From: Oscillospiraceae bacterium
GTDB taxonomy: Bacteria; Bacillota; Clostridia; Oscillospirales; Ruminococcaceae
DNA: 64,000 nt
Reading direction: 5' to 3'
NCBI GenBank assembly: GCA_017460835.1
Contig: JAFUAD010000060.1
Span: 1-64,000, forward strand
Under the pieces are notes generated by a model. The model made no database searches. It had not been told where the DNA came from and saw nothing but the letters and a program-made list of their open reading frames with translations. Within the stretch, counting starts at the first letter, position 1; each line of letters starts with the position of its first letter. Shown here piece after piece: positions 25,471 to 34,272 of this stretch. The translations under genes and the position numbers were made by a program.

Positions 25471-26184
25471 TCAGGATTTTTTCGGCGGCTGGAGCTCATC
25501 CCGCGTCTTTTCGATGCTGTCCTCGCTGATCTTGATGAGATTCAGCAGAGAGGACGCATATTCGGAAAAATCCTTTGAGAGCGTCGCAGTCGTCACATAG
25601 AGATTCTCCGCATTCTGCACCGCATCGTTCGTGCCGAGCGCGATTCCGCTCGATGCCGCCTTGATATTCGACTCATTCAGCGAAATGATCGCATTCGAGC
25701 TGTCGTTCGCGACGACCTTCGGGACGCGGAACAGCTTCTGGTCATTGTGCGGGCAGGCATTGTAAATAATGCGGAACAGCTTGTAGACCGAGAGCATTAG
25801 ATACGAGGAGACCTCGCGGATCAGCGTGACGGAATTTGCGCGCTGCGAGAATGAGAACAGCAGGCTGATCGAATTGTTGATGATCTTGCGGTAGAAGCGG
25901 ATCGCCTCGTTGGAGGGCATTTCGTTGTTGCCGTCGTCGTCCGGAATCTCCTCCAGCGTGAGGGTCTTGCCGCCCGGCTCCGGTGTTCTGCCGAGCAGAT
26001 AATCGCAGGAAACATTATAGTAATCGGCAATCCGGACCAGAAAATCCAGCCCGCATTCCCGGATGCCCTTTTCGTAATGGGAAAGCAGCGCCTGCGAGAT
26101 GCCAAGATCGGTTGCCGCCTTTTTTTGGCTGATTTTGCGCTCCTTTCGCTGAAGCGTAATAATGCGCGGAAAATCGTCGTTCAT
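25471..26184 (-). CDS. XRE-family transcriptional regulator
   Basis: A 237-residue protein with an N-terminal Cro/C1-type helix-turn-helix (about 5-68: KISQKKAATDLGISQALLSH then YEKGIR, and ADYYNVSCDYLLGRT). The remaining 165 residues are mostly helical with no recognised enzyme domain and may be a dimerisation or sensing part. It lies upstream of rnfCD on the same strand with its own promoter, and could regulate itself through the palindrome between its -35 and -10 boxes. Its targets cannot be read from sequence. Confidence 0.88.
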   Translation of the reverse strand: MNDDFPRIITLQRKERKISQKKAATDLGISQALLSHYEKGIRECGLDFLVRIADYYNVSCDYLLGRTPEPGGKTLTLEEIPDDDGNNEMPSNEAIRFYRKIINNSISLLFSFSQRANSVTLIREVSSYLMLSVYKLFRIIYNACPHNDQKLFRVPKVVANDSSNAIISLNESNIKAASSGIALGTNDAVQNAENLYVTTATLSKDFSEYASSLLNLIKISEDSIEKTRDELQPPKKS

Positions 26185-26232
26185 TTCTCAGGAACCCCCT
26201 TTGTTTTTTGCGGATATGCGCTATACCTCTCA

Positions 26233-26261
26233 ATTATATAACAAATAGTATAGTTTGTAAA
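26233..26261 (-). promoter_or_regulatory. Promoter and overlapping operator-like palindrome of the XRE gene
   Basis: Minus strand TTTACA (26256-26261), 17 bases, TATAAT (26233-26238). An imperfect palindrome ACAAAtagtatagTTTGT (26241-26258) fills the spacer, a position where a bound repressor would block polymerase; autoregulation is likely. Confidence 0.7.
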
Positions 26262-26357
26262 GCCCAATTCGACAAAAAAACCTGACAAAAATGCTTCCCT
26301 GATTTTGTACAGTTCGACGAATTCCGAAAAGATATAACAGAAAGGATTATTTTCAGT

Positions 26358-26993
26358 ATGAAGAATTATCACATTTACCTGCTCCGGCACGGCAAAACCG
26401 ATGCCAATGACAAGGGCATGTATATCGGAACAACGGATTATCCGCTGAACGATGCCGGCAGAAGCGAGCTCTATGACAAGCTCGACCGGTTTGTGTATCC
26501 GCGTGTCGATCGGGTGTATTCCAGCCCGCTCTCCCGCTGCACGGAATCCGCCGAAATCCTGTTTCCGAACCGGGAAATCGTGATCGCAGAGGCGTTTCAG
26601 GAGCTGCATTTCGGCAGATTTGAGGGGAAATGCGCCGCCGATCTGCTGGAGGATGCGGATTACCGCGCATGGATCAAGGGCGGCATGGACGCGAAGCCGC
26701 CGGAGGGAGAGAGCGTCGCAGAGCTCTGTCTCCGGAGCTATCAGGGCTTTCACCGCATCCTGCTGGAGATGATGCAGGAGGACATTCAGTATGCGGCGCT
26801 GGTGACGCACGGCGGCGTCATCTCGAATGCGCTTGCCTGCTTCGGCCTGCCGAAGCTCGACCCCAGACAGATTCAGATTGCGCCGGGCGAGGGCTTTGAA
26901 ATTCAGATCAATCCGCAGATCTGGCAGCAGGCGCAGGCATTTGAAATTCTCGGCGTCGTTCCGTATCTCCCGGAGGAAGCCGATACGTTTTAA
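26358..26993 (+). CDS. Histidine phosphatase family protein (phosphoglycerate mutase-like)
   Basis: A 211-residue phosphatase of the dPGM/CobC superfamily. The catalytic phospho-histidine motif LLRHGKTDAND is at residue 8; YSSPLSRCTESAEILF carries the second arginine, ELHFGRFEGK follows, and THGGVISNAL holds the second active-site histidine. It may act as alpha-ribazole phosphatase or as a general phosphatase; no cobalamin gene is nearby to decide. AAAGGA lies upstream of the ATG. A small membrane-protein gene follows after 12 bases in the same transcript. Confidence 0.88.
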   Translation: MKNYHIYLLRHGKTDANDKGMYIGTTDYPLNDAGRSELYDKLDRFVYPRVDRVYSSPLSRCTESAEILFPNREIVIAEAFQELHFGRFEGKCAADLLEDADYRAWIKGGMDAKPPEGESVAELCLRSYQGFHRILLEMMQEDIQYAALVTHGGVISNALACFGLPKLDPRQIQIAPGEGFEIQINPQIWQQAQAFEILGVVPYLPEEADTF

Positions 26994-27005
26994 GGAGTGC
27001 CGGAT

Positions 27006-27467
27006 ATGCTGTTGGAAGCTGTGGTTTCGGTCGCGGTCATCTTTCTGATGCTGCTGTTTGTCGGCATTCCGCTCGAAAATATCCTCAATCTGTTTATCGG
27101 GATTTTGTTAGGCGGCATTGCGCTGACGATCGCATTTGTGATTCTGTTTTTCTTCGGAACAGACCTGTTTCTGCTGTTTTTCAAGCCTGCGCGGGGGCGC
27201 TTTGTCCGGATCGACGATACCGGGCGCTTTGACCATGCCGTGTATCTGGTCGGCGCGCGCGAGTATGCCTGTATTTTCCCGGCGGAAAGCGTCGGCAGGA
27301 AGCGGATTTATCAGAAGGATGAGTATTTTCTGCTGATTCCGCGCCGGGGAAAGCGGCTGATTGCCTATGACCGGCACAGTCTGATCGTGATCGTGCTCGG
27401 CAACATTTTTTCCGTCTGCCTGATCGTGTTCCTGCTGGTGCTGCTGAAAACATTTCCGTTTCTGTAA
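27006..27467 (+). CDS. Small membrane protein of unknown function
   Basis: A 153-residue protein with two or three hydrophobic helices in the first 60 residues (VVSVAVIFLMLLFVGIP, IGILLGGIALTIAFVILFFF), a soluble segment of about 70 residues rich in Arg and aromatic residues, and a C-terminal helix (LIVIVLGNIFSVCLIVFLL). The ATG at 27006 is chosen because AAGGAG at 26992-26997 is 8 bases upstream and overlaps the stop region of the phosphatase gene. Family not recognised. It is co-transcribed with the histidine phosphatase and ends at a shared terminator. Confidence 0.75.
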   Translation: MLLEAVVSVAVIFLMLLFVGIPLENILNLFIGILLGGIALTIAFVILFFFGTDLFLLFFKPARGRFVRIDDTGRFDHAVYLVGAREYACIFPAESVGRKRIYQKDEYFLLIPRRGKRLIAYDRHSLIVIVLGNIFSVCLIVFLLVLLKTFPFL

Positions 27468-27470
27468 TAA

Positions 27471-27504
27471 TAGAGCCCGAAAGCATGATGCCTTCGGGCT
27501 CTTG
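27471..27504. terminator. Bidirectional terminator
   Basis: AGAGCCCGAA (27472-27481) and TTCGGGCTCT (27493-27502) form a 10-bp stem. It lies between the convergent membrane-protein and hydrogenase-like genes. Confidence 0.75.
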
Positions 27505-27526
27505 ATATTGTATTGCCGCTGCCGGA

Positions 27527-29236
27527 TTACACCGCTTCGTATTCCTTTTGGTTCTCCGAACTGGTTTGCAGCGTTTCGTTGATCGCATCGACCAGACCGG
27601 TGATCTCCGCGATCGAGGCGTGAATCATGCCGGAGCTTTCGTTTGTCGCCGTCACATTGTCATCGAGCACGCCGAATGCATCAATGGTCGTCTCCAGAAT
27701 GCCGACAAGCTGCTGCACGCTGTCTGTGTCCATTGTTGAGCGGCTGCTGCAAAATGCCACAACATTTCTCAGCAGGTCGCTGACGACCTCTGCACGCTCC
27801 TTCGTGGCGTTGGTCGAATCGCCGATGGTGCTCATATTTTCCGTAATTTCGTCGATATCGTGCTTCAGGCGATCGGAGAGGCTCAGGCATTCCGCGGTGA
27901 TCTCCGCAAGGCGGTCATGCTGCTCGCTCAGCTTGCTGTGCCGCTCCAGCAGCACCGACTTTGCATGGACGATGCAGTTTTCCGGCCTGTTGAGTCCGCG
28001 GAAAATTGCGGTCGCCATTTCGCGGCAGGACTGATAGCCGCAGGCATGGCAGTCATAGCTGCGGTCTGCCTCCGTATGCTTGCCGAGCTGCGCAAAGATC
28101 GGATCCAGCTCCGCATCGGTCGGGAGCGGAGACTGCTTGCCCGGCTTATAAGTCCGGATGAAATCGGCAAGATTCAGCTCCTCATCAAAGCGTTTGAACA
28201 GTTTGTCCTCGCCGGCGCCGCGGAACATGCCGCCGGTTGTTTTGCGGCGGTTTTTCGCCTCTCGCTCAACATCCCGCATCGTGTTCATCGCATCGAACAT
28301 CGTCTGTTCAGAGCCGGTTCCCGGCCCGACGTTGCAGCCGAATTCGCAGGAAAGCACGTCAAAGACCTCCGGATGCTTGTTTTCCGGAATTTTAGCATAC
28401 ATTTCCAGCTCGGAATAGACCTTGTGAACGCCCTCCGAGGTAAAAATGCTCATTTCAGGATTGTGCAGCCAGAGATTGTCTCGCAGCCCGCCCGGACGCG
28501 AATAGACACTGCCGAACTGTCCCTGCTCATCATCGAATTTATACTCGTAGTTTTCAACGGGACTGACCGGAATCCGGATGTCGTTCTTGTCGAAATACTC
28601 CATCAGCTTCCGGAATGTCACATTGAAATCAAGCAGCCCAGTTTCCTCAAATTCCAATTTTTTTGCAACGCAAGGTGAAAGCATCGCGATTTTCTCGGTT
28701 CTGCGAAGATACTGCTTAACATAAATCGCATTGCAGCAGACCGGGCTGTGGATGCGGGAGAGATTCGTCAGCAACTTCGGCTGATACATTTCGATGTAGT
28801 TGACGATCGCGGAACAGGGCTGTGTGATCAGGTGATTGCCGGGATTCTGCTCCAGTGCGCGCAGATGCGCCCATGTGCAGATATCCGCGCCGAATGCGAC
28901 GTCATAGATGAGACATCCCTGTCCGCGGAACCAGTCCAGTATGCCCTTCCATCTGGTCGGGAACACGGTCTTGATTGCCGGATCGACCATAATAATGACC
29001 TTTTCCCGCGAGATTGCGGCCATTGCCTCCTCGGTGTCATCAATATAATCTCTGGCGCTGTGCTGACATGTCTTGACGCAGACGCCGCAGGCAATACAGC
29101 GCTGCGGATCAACCGTGACAATGGTTCTGTCGCCGTCCAGCACAATGGCGCGGTTCGCCTCGGGTGCAGGGCAGGTTCGGATGCAGGCGTGACAGCCGAC
29201 ACATTTTTCAGGCTTTACAATAATCAATTCATTCAT
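27527..29236 (-). CDS. [FeFe]-hydrogenase-like sensor with a chemoreceptor-like C-terminus
   Basis: A 569-residue cytoplasmic iron-sulfur protein. Order: two ferredoxin motifs (CVGCHACIRTCP, CIACGVCVKTC) at 1-60; an H-cluster-type domain at about 75-370 keeping candidate cysteine ligands in TQPCSAIVNYIE, MLSPCVAKK and VLSCEFGCNVG; a further [4Fe-4S] domain CHACGYQSCREMA...ENC near 395-425; and 120 residues of helical, Ser/Thr/Glu-rich sequence resembling a methyl-accepting signalling bundle. This matches the sensory group C hydrogenases, perhaps the chemotaxis-linked subgroup, so it may sense hydrogen or redox state rather than make H2. Start at 29236 has GAGGAGA 6 bases upstream. It lies 60 bases downstream of a coiled-coil gene on the same strand. 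Confidence 0.87.
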   Translation of the reverse strand: MNELIIVKPEKCVGCHACIRTCPAPEANRAIVLDGDRTIVTVDPQRCIACGVCVKTCQHSARDYIDDTEEAMAAISREKVIIMVDPAIKTVFPTRWKGILDWFRGQGCLIYDVAFGADICTWAHLRALEQNPGNHLITQPCSAIVNYIEMYQPKLLTNLSRIHSPVCCNAIYVKQYLRRTEKIAMLSPCVAKKLEFEETGLLDFNVTFRKLMEYFDKNDIRIPVSPVENYEYKFDDEQGQFGSVYSRPGGLRDNLWLHNPEMSIFTSEGVHKVYSELEMYAKIPENKHPEVFDVLSCEFGCNVGPGTGSEQTMFDAMNTMRDVEREAKNRRKTTGGMFRGAGEDKLFKRFDEELNLADFIRTYKPGKQSPLPTDAELDPIFAQLGKHTEADRSYDCHACGYQSCREMATAIFRGLNRPENCIVHAKSVLLERHSKLSEQHDRLAEITAECLSLSDRLKHDIDEITENMSTIGDSTNATKERAEVVSDLLRNVVAFCSSRSTMDTDSVQQLVGILETTIDAFGVLDDNVTATNESSGMIHASIAEITGLVDAINETLQTSSENQKEYEAV

Positions 29237-29296
29237 AGTTACTCTCCTCACCGATCATGCGTGTTCTGATTCCCCATTTTTGATGCGGCATGTGCG

Positions 29297-30370
29297 TTAT
29301 TTCGTCTTTGCTTTCAGTGCGGCGGCCTGTGCAGCAAGCGCTGCGAGGTCCGGAACACTGCTGTCCTTTTCCTGCTTTTCTTCTTTCCCGTTTTTCTCTG
29401 ATTTCTGTTTCTTTCCTCTGCCGATGGCATTCGCCATTTCGCGCAGTCTTGCGAGCTCTGCGTCATCCTGCTGCTTTTGCAGCGCCGCAGCCTCGTCCTC
29501 CTCCTCGGGCTCTGCATCGTAATCGTAGCTGACCGGCTCGTAGATCGGCTCCTCCGGGAACTGCGGCACGACCGGCTCGGGTACCCGGAAGACCGGCACG
29601 CCGCCCGCCTTCAGGCGCAGCTCCGCATCGGCGAGCAGCTTCGCGGAATCCGCGAGCGAGCTCATTCCGGTCTGCTGGAATTCCTCCAGCATCTTCTGAA
29701 TGGATGCCACCTGACTGTTGAGCGTTTCGACATCCGTCAGAACCGATGCGCGGAGATTGTCGGAGACCGCCTCCATCTGCACGGACTGATTCTCGGCATT
29801 TGCCAGTGTCTCGGCGCTCTGCACCTCTGCGTCATAGATGATTTTCTTTGCGGAATTGTTCGCATCTGCGACGATATTCTCAGAGAGCCGGCGGCTGTTC
29901 TTTTCGAGCGTTTCCGCCTCCTGCTTGGCATTATCGACCAGCAGCTTCGCAGATTTCTGCGCCTCGATAAAGACCGCGCTCAGCGCAGAGGCGTCGCTGT
30001 CCGATTCATAGGCGATGAGCCGGCGGTTCTTGTCGTCGAGCTCCTTCTGCAAGGCGGCGAGCTTTTCCTTCAGCTCCCGGATCTCCTCGTCCTTTGCGTG
30101 CAGATCCTCCTCCGCGACCTTCACCTTCTTGGACATTGCCTCGTGCTGCACCTGAACCTGCGTGAGCTTGGCGCGCTCTCCCGCGAGGATGCCCTCTGCC
30201 GCAGTTTCCGCCTCGGTTCCCTTGCGCAGCTCCGCGAGCATCAGCTTATTTTCCCGCAGCTCGTTCTTCAGGCTGTAGAGCTGTGTCGTGAGATACTCAA
30301 AGCGCTTTTCGACTCCGGTGCGTTCATAGCCGCCGAAGAGTACCGTTTTCAAAAATCTTGTTTCTGCCAT
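29297..30370 (-). CDS. DivIVA-like coiled-coil protein
   Basis: A 357-residue, mostly alpha-helical protein. The N-terminus (RFLKTVLFGGYERTGVEKRF) resembles DivIVA-type membrane/pole-targeting segments. Residues 35-230 are long coiled coil (LHAKDEEIRELKEKLAALQ; ASAL...QEAETLEKNSRRLSEN). The tail is Pro/Glu-rich, then Lys-rich and Ala-rich. Probably a cell-division or polarity scaffold; partners unknown. GGAGG lies 9 bases before the ATG at 30370. It has its own strong promoter and may be co-transcribed with the hydrogenase-like gene downstream. Confidence 0.75.
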   Translation of the reverse strand: MAETRFLKTVLFGGYERTGVEKRFEYLTTQLYSLKNELRENKLMLAELRKGTEAETAAEGILAGERAKLTQVQVQHEAMSKKVKVAEEDLHAKDEEIRELKEKLAALQKELDDKNRRLIAYESDSDASALSAVFIEAQKSAKLLVDNAKQEAETLEKNSRRLSENIVADANNSAKKIIYDAEVQSAETLANAENQSVQMEAVSDNLRASVLTDVETLNSQVASIQKMLEEFQQTGMSSLADSAKLLADAELRLKAGGVPVFRVPEPVVPQFPEEPIYEPVSYDYDAEPEEEDEAAALQKQQDDAELARLREMANAIGRGKKQKSEKNGKEEKQEKDSSVPDLAALAAQAAALKAKTK

Positions 30371-30479
30371 GACAAATGTCCTCCAAATGTAAAAAGATTC
30401 AGGGCACCGGCGCCCGCCGCATCTCATTTTCGTTCAATTTATACGGCGTTTTCCGGATTCCGCAATAAAACATAGTATT

Positions 30480-30508
30480 ATTATACACCAGATTCTGTGA
30501 ATTGTCAA
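30480..30508 (-). promoter_or_regulatory. Promoter for the DivIVA-like gene
   Basis: Minus strand TTGACA (30503-30508), 17 bases, TATAAT (30480-30485), a near-consensus match. Confidence 0.85.
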
Positions 30509-30569
30509 TATATTTTCATCACACCCGCAAGAAAATTTTGATTCAGCTCACGGCGGCGCGCAGGAGAAC

Positions 30570-30616
30570 AAAAAATGCGTCCAAATGACGCAAACACGTC
30601 ATTTGAACGCATTTTT
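30570..30616. terminator. Terminator after the tRNA pair
   Basis: AAAATGCGTCCAAATGACG and CGTCATTTGAACGCATTTT form a stem of about 19 bp with one mismatch and a CAAACA loop. It directly follows the minus-strand tRNA-Glu. Confidence 0.85.
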
Positions 30617-30617
30617 A

Positions 30618-30689
30618 TGACCCGTACGGGAATCGAACCCATGATTACGCCGTGAAAGGGCGTCGTCTTAGCCGCTTGACCAACGGGCC
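30618..30689 (-). tRNA. tRNA-Glu (anticodon TTC)
   Basis: A 72-nt cloverleaf on the minus strand with acceptor GGCCCGT/ACGGGTC (one G-T pair), anticodon loop CTTTCAC (TTC), T-loop TTCGATT and discriminator A. CCA is not encoded. It lies 6 bases after tRNA-Met in one transcript. Confidence 0.92.
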
Positions 30690-30695
30690 TTTGGA

Positions 30696-30769
30696 TGGCT
30701 GCGACAGGATTTGAACCAGTGACCGATCGGGTATGAACCGATTGCTCTAGCCAGCTGAGCTACGCAGCC
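30696..30769 (-). tRNA. tRNA-Met, elongator type (anticodon CAT)
   Basis: A 74-nt cloverleaf on the minus strand: acceptor GGCTGCG/CGCAGCC, anticodon loop TTCATAC, T-loop TTCAAAT, discriminator A, CCA not encoded. The loop matches Bacillus-type elongator tRNA-Met; there is no initiator C1-A72 mismatch. Confidence 0.92.
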
Positions 30770-30809
30770 ATAGATCAGAAACGGCAGCTCTGCCGCTCAT
30801 GACTTAGAT

Positions 30810-30838
30810 ATTATACCCTATTTTCCCCGAAATGTCAA
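30810..30838 (-). promoter_or_regulatory. Promoter for the tRNA-Met/tRNA-Glu transcript
   Basis: Minus strand TTGACA (30833-30838), 17 bases, TATAAT (30810-30815), about 40 bases upstream of tRNA-Met. Confidence 0.85.
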
Positions 30839-30967
30839 GCCTTTCATGAAATTCCGTCAAATTGCACAACTGTGAACCGAAACGCGCCGGAAATACATGT
30901 GTTTTGATTTCTCCACGGCAGCGGACAGCCCTTTCATCTCAGCGCCGGAAACATGCGAAAAAAATAC

Positions 30968-30996
30968 TTGCATTTTCCATAAAAATATGGTACAAT
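30968..30996 (+). promoter_or_regulatory. Promoter for proS
   Basis: TTGCAT (30968-30973), 17 bases, TACAAT (30991-30996). The leader is only about 50 bases, too short for a T-box. Confidence 0.75.
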
Positions 30997-31053
30997 AATA
31001 GAGTTTGGAAGGATCGGCAATCAGCCGAAGCAGAAAGGAGCTCCGATTTCAAA

Positions 31054-32766
31054 ATGAAGGTTTCAAAATTACTGGGTGAGCGTTTCAAGAATGCGCCGAA
31101 GGACTGTGTCATCGAAAGCCACGCGCTGATGATGCGCGGCGGCTACATGAAATATATGGCAAACGGCATCTTCTCCCTCTATACCCCCGCCAAGCGTATT
31201 ATGCGCAAGATCGAGCAGATCATCCGCGAGGAGATGGATGCGGTTGACGGGCAGGAGGTCATGTTCCCGGTCGTGATGCCGGCGTCGCTCTGGGAGGAAT
31301 CCGGGCGCTACACCAGCATCGGCAGCGAAATGGCGCGCTGGAAGGATCGCTCCGGCAACCCGATGGTGCTCGGCATGACGCACGAGGAGGCAGCCGTTCA
31401 CCTCGCCCGCGATACCGCACAGTCCTATGCGGATTTCCCGTTTATGATCTATCAGATCCAGACCAAGTTCCGCGATGAGCCGCGCGCAAGAGGCGGCCTC
31501 ATCCGCGTCCGCGAATTCACGATGAAGGATGCGTATTCCTTCCACACCTCGCAGGCCGATCTGGAGCGCTACTATGCCCGTGTTTTTGAGGCATATAACC
31601 GCATTTTCACCCGCTGCGGCTGCCGCGATTTCATCTCTGTGCAGTCCGATTCCGGCATGATGGGCGGCAGCATTTCGCATGAATTCATGCTGCTGACCGA
31701 GGTCGGCGAGGATACGCTCGCGATCTGCGACTGCGGCTACCGCGCCAATATGGAGGCGGCGGTCGTTTCGGTGGAGAATGAGCCGGGCGAGATCGAGCCG
31801 CTGACCGAGGTCTATACACCCGGCACCAAGACCATCGAGGACCTCAAAAATTACCTGAAAATGGACGAAAAGCAGCTTGCAAAGGCTGTGGTTTACCAGA
31901 AAAATGAGGATGACAGCTTCGTGATCGTGTTCATCCGCGGCGATCTGGAGGTCAATGAGACCAAGCTGCGGAATTATCTCGGCTTCGAGATTCATCCGGC
32001 TGTCGAGATTCCCGAAGAGAGCGGCATCGTGCCGGGCTTTATCGGCCCTGTCGGGCTGCCGTCCCAGATCAGAGTTGTCTATGACCGCTCGCTCAAGGGC
32101 ATCGAATCGCTGGTCTGCGGCGCGAACAAGGTCGATGCGCACTACACCGGCCTCAATGCCGCGCGCGACCTCGGCGAGATTCACTATCACGATGTGGCAA
32201 AGACCTTTGCGGGCGCCGTCTGCCCGGAGTGCGGCAGACCGCATATCCAGATCGAAAAGGGCATCGAGATCGGCAATATCTTCCAGCTCGGCAAGAAGTA
32301 CACCGAGTCGATGAATATGACCTACCTCGATGAAAACGGCGAGCGCAAGACCCCGATCATGGGCTGTTACGGCATCGGCGTCGGAAGACTCTGCGCATCG
32401 GTCTGCCAGGAGAGCCATGACCAGTACGGCCCGATCTGGCCGATGACCATTGCGCCGTGGCAGGTCGAGATCTGCAATCTCCGTGTCGATGATCCCGCTG
32501 TCAAGGAGGCCGCCGACCGCCTCTATGCCGAGCTGCTTTCCTTCGGCGTCGAGGTGCTGTATGATGACCGCGATATCCGCCCCGGCGCGATGTTCGCGGA
32601 TGCAGACCTGTTCGGTATCCCGCTGCGTGCGGTCGTCAGCCCGAAATCGCTGGCAAACGGCTGCATCGAAATCTCTGCCCGCGATAAGTCGTTCAAGGAG
32701 AATGTCCCCGTCGCAGAGGCTACGATCTGGCTCCGGGATAAGGTCGTTGAGATGCTCAAGCTCTGA
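31054..32766 (+). CDS. proS: Prolyl-tRNA synthetase, bacterial long form
   Basis: Charges tRNA-Pro and, in this 570-residue form, has an inserted editing domain (about 225-400) that hydrolyses Ala-tRNA-Pro. Class II motifs are present: FPVVMPASLWEESGR, KFRDEPRARGGLIRVREFTM (motif 2, followed by KDAYSFH) and GCYGIGVGRL (motif 3). The C-terminal anticodon-binding domain begins around residue 465 (IWPMTIAPWQVEIC). AAAGGAG lies before the ATG. It is followed by a hairpin with a T-rich tract before the FAD gene. Confidence 0.96.
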   Translation: MKVSKLLGERFKNAPKDCVIESHALMMRGGYMKYMANGIFSLYTPAKRIMRKIEQIIREEMDAVDGQEVMFPVVMPASLWEESGRYTSIGSEMARWKDRSGNPMVLGMTHEEAAVHLARDTAQSYADFPFMIYQIQTKFRDEPRARGGLIRVREFTMKDAYSFHTSQADLERYYARVFEAYNRIFTRCGCRDFISVQSDSGMMGGSISHEFMLLTEVGEDTLAICDCGYRANMEAAVVSVENEPGEIEPLTEVYTPGTKTIEDLKNYLKMDEKQLAKAVVYQKNEDDSFVIVFIRGDLEVNETKLRNYLGFEIHPAVEIPEESGIVPGFIGPVGLPSQIRVVYDRSLKGIESLVCGANKVDAHYTGLNAARDLGEIHYHDVAKTFAGAVCPECGRPHIQIEKGIEIGNIFQLGKKYTESMNMTYLDENGERKTPIMGCYGIGVGRLCASVCQESHDQYGPIWPMTIAPWQVEICNLRVDDPAVKEAADRLYAELLSFGVEVLYDDRDIRPGAMFADADLFGIPLRAVVSPKSLANGCIEISARDKSFKENVPVAEATIWLRDKVVEMLKL

Positions 32767-32772
32767 TTTCAC

Positions 32773-32815
32773 AAGGCAGGAAAGCAGAATGGTTGCTCTC
32801 CTGCCTTTATTTTTT
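32773..32815 (+). terminator. Terminator after proS
   Basis: AAGGCAGGA (32773-32781) pairs with TCCTGCCTT (32799-32807... 32808), followed by TATTTTTT. Read-through into the FAD gene 28 bases later is possible, as no strong promoter is seen for that gene. Confidence 0.7.
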
Positions 32816-32842
32816 GCAATTTCAGAAAAAAGAGGGATTTAC

Positions 32843-34219
32843 ATGAAAAAGGAATATGATGTGTTGATCGTCGGCGCGGGGCCGGGCGGCATTTTCTCTG
32901 CATACGAGCTCTGCCGGGCAAACAAGGGGCTGAAAATTGCGGTATTTGAATGCGGCAATCCGCTGCAAAGCCGCAAATGTCCGATCGACGGCAAAAAAAT
33001 CAAAAGCTGCATCAACTGCAAGACCTGCGCGATCATGAACGGCTTTGGCGGCGCGGGCGCCTTCTCCGACGGCAAATACAACATCACCAACCAGTTCGGC
33101 GGCACGCTGTACGAGTACATCGGCAAGCAGGAGGCGCTCGACCTGATGCGCTATGTCGATCAGATCAACCTCTCGCACGGCGGCGAGGGCACGAAGCTCT
33201 ATTCGACCGCCAACACCGCGATCAAGAAAAAGTGCTTCGAGAACGACCTGCATCTGCTGGATGCGCAGGTGCGGCACCTCGGCACGGACATCAACTACAT
33301 CGTGCTCGAAAATCTCTATCAGGAGCTCAAAGATCAGGTGGATTTCTATTTCCGTACCTATGTCAGCACGGTTGAACGCGCTGACGGGGGATATCTTGTC
33401 CGGACGGAGGAGGACGAGTTTTGCGGGAAAACCTGCATCATTTCCGTCGGCAGAAGCGGCAGCAAGTGGATGGAGCGCGTCTGCGGTGAGCTGGAAATCC
33501 CGACGAAATCAAACCGCGTCGATATCGGCGTGCGGGTCGAGCTGCCGGCTGCGGTGTTCTCACATCTGACTGACGAGCTCTACGAGAGCAAGATCGTCTA
33601 CCGCACCAAGCAGTTTGAGGATCTGGTGCGCACATTCTGCATGAATCCGCACGGTGTCGTGGTCAATGAAAACACGAACGGCATTGTGACGGTCAACGGG
33701 CACAGCTATGAGGACCCCGCCCTGCATACCGACAACACGAACTTCGCGCTGCTTGTCAGCAAGCATTTCTCCGAGCCGTTCAAGGACAGCAACGGCTACG
33801 GCGAGAGCATCGCAAGGCTCTCCAATATGCTCGGCGGCGGCGTGATCGTGCAGCGCTTCGGCGATCTGACCCGCGGCAGGCGCAGCAATGCCCAGCGCAT
33901 CGCGGAAAGCTATGTGATCCCGACGCTTTCGGCGCAGCCCGGCGATCTGAGCCTTGTGATCCCGAAGCGGATTCTGGACGGCATCATTGAGATGATCTAT
34001 GCGCTCGACAAGATCGCGCCCGGCACGGCCAATGACGATACCCTGCTGTACGGCGTCGAGGTCAAGTTCTACAACATGGAGGTCGAGATTGACCGGAACC
34101 TGATGACCCGATATGACGGGCTGTATGTCATCGGCGACTGCTCCGGCGTCACGCATTCCCTTTCCCATGCATCCGCGAGCGGCATTCATGTTGCGCGGCA
34201 TATTCTGGAACGGGAATGA
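32843..34219 (+). CDS. FAD-dependent dehydrogenase (COG2509-type)
   Basis: A 458-residue flavoprotein. The N-terminal Rossmann motif VLIVGAGPGGIFSAYEL binds FAD; a cysteine-rich segment follows (RKCPIDGKKIKSC then INCKTC) before GFGGAGAFSDGKYN; the C-terminal FAD motif is YDGLYVIGDCSGVTHSLSHA. It matches the uncharacterised bacterial FAD-dependent dehydrogenase family. The substrate is unknown. It lies directly downstream of proS and is followed by a strong terminator. The start at 32843 has AGAGGGATT upstream. Confidence 0.85.
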   Translation: MKKEYDVLIVGAGPGGIFSAYELCRANKGLKIAVFECGNPLQSRKCPIDGKKIKSCINCKTCAIMNGFGGAGAFSDGKYNITNQFGGTLYEYIGKQEALDLMRYVDQINLSHGGEGTKLYSTANTAIKKKCFENDLHLLDAQVRHLGTDINYIVLENLYQELKDQVDFYFRTYVSTVERADGGYLVRTEEDEFCGKTCIISVGRSGSKWMERVCGELEIPTKSNRVDIGVRVELPAAVFSHLTDELYESKIVYRTKQFEDLVRTFCMNPHGVVVNENTNGIVTVNGHSYEDPALHTDNTNFALLVSKHFSEPFKDSNGYGESIARLSNMLGGGVIVQRFGDLTRGRRSNAQRIAESYVIPTLSAQPGDLSLVIPKRILDGIIEMIYALDKIAPGTANDDTLLYGVEVKFYNMEVEIDRNLMTRYDGLYVIGDCSGVTHSLSHASASGIHVARHILERE

Positions 34220-34238
34220 GGGCTTCCCGGTTACAGCA

Positions 34239-34272
34239 AAAGACCACCCGGTCAAACGGGTGGTCTTGTCTT
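34239..34272 (+). terminator. Terminator after the FAD-dependent dehydrogenase
   Basis: AGACCACCCG (34241-34250) pairs with CGGGTGGTCT (34257-34266), followed by TGTCTT; A-rich before. A strong 10-bp GC stem. Confidence 0.8.

Noticed and set aside
30997..31053. T-box riboswitch before proS
   Set aside because: The leader from the promoter to the start is only about 50 bases, with no terminator or T-box sequence.
31069..32772. Long minus-strand frame opposite proS
   Set aside because: It is the exact shadow of prolyl-tRNA synthetase and has no recognisable motif.
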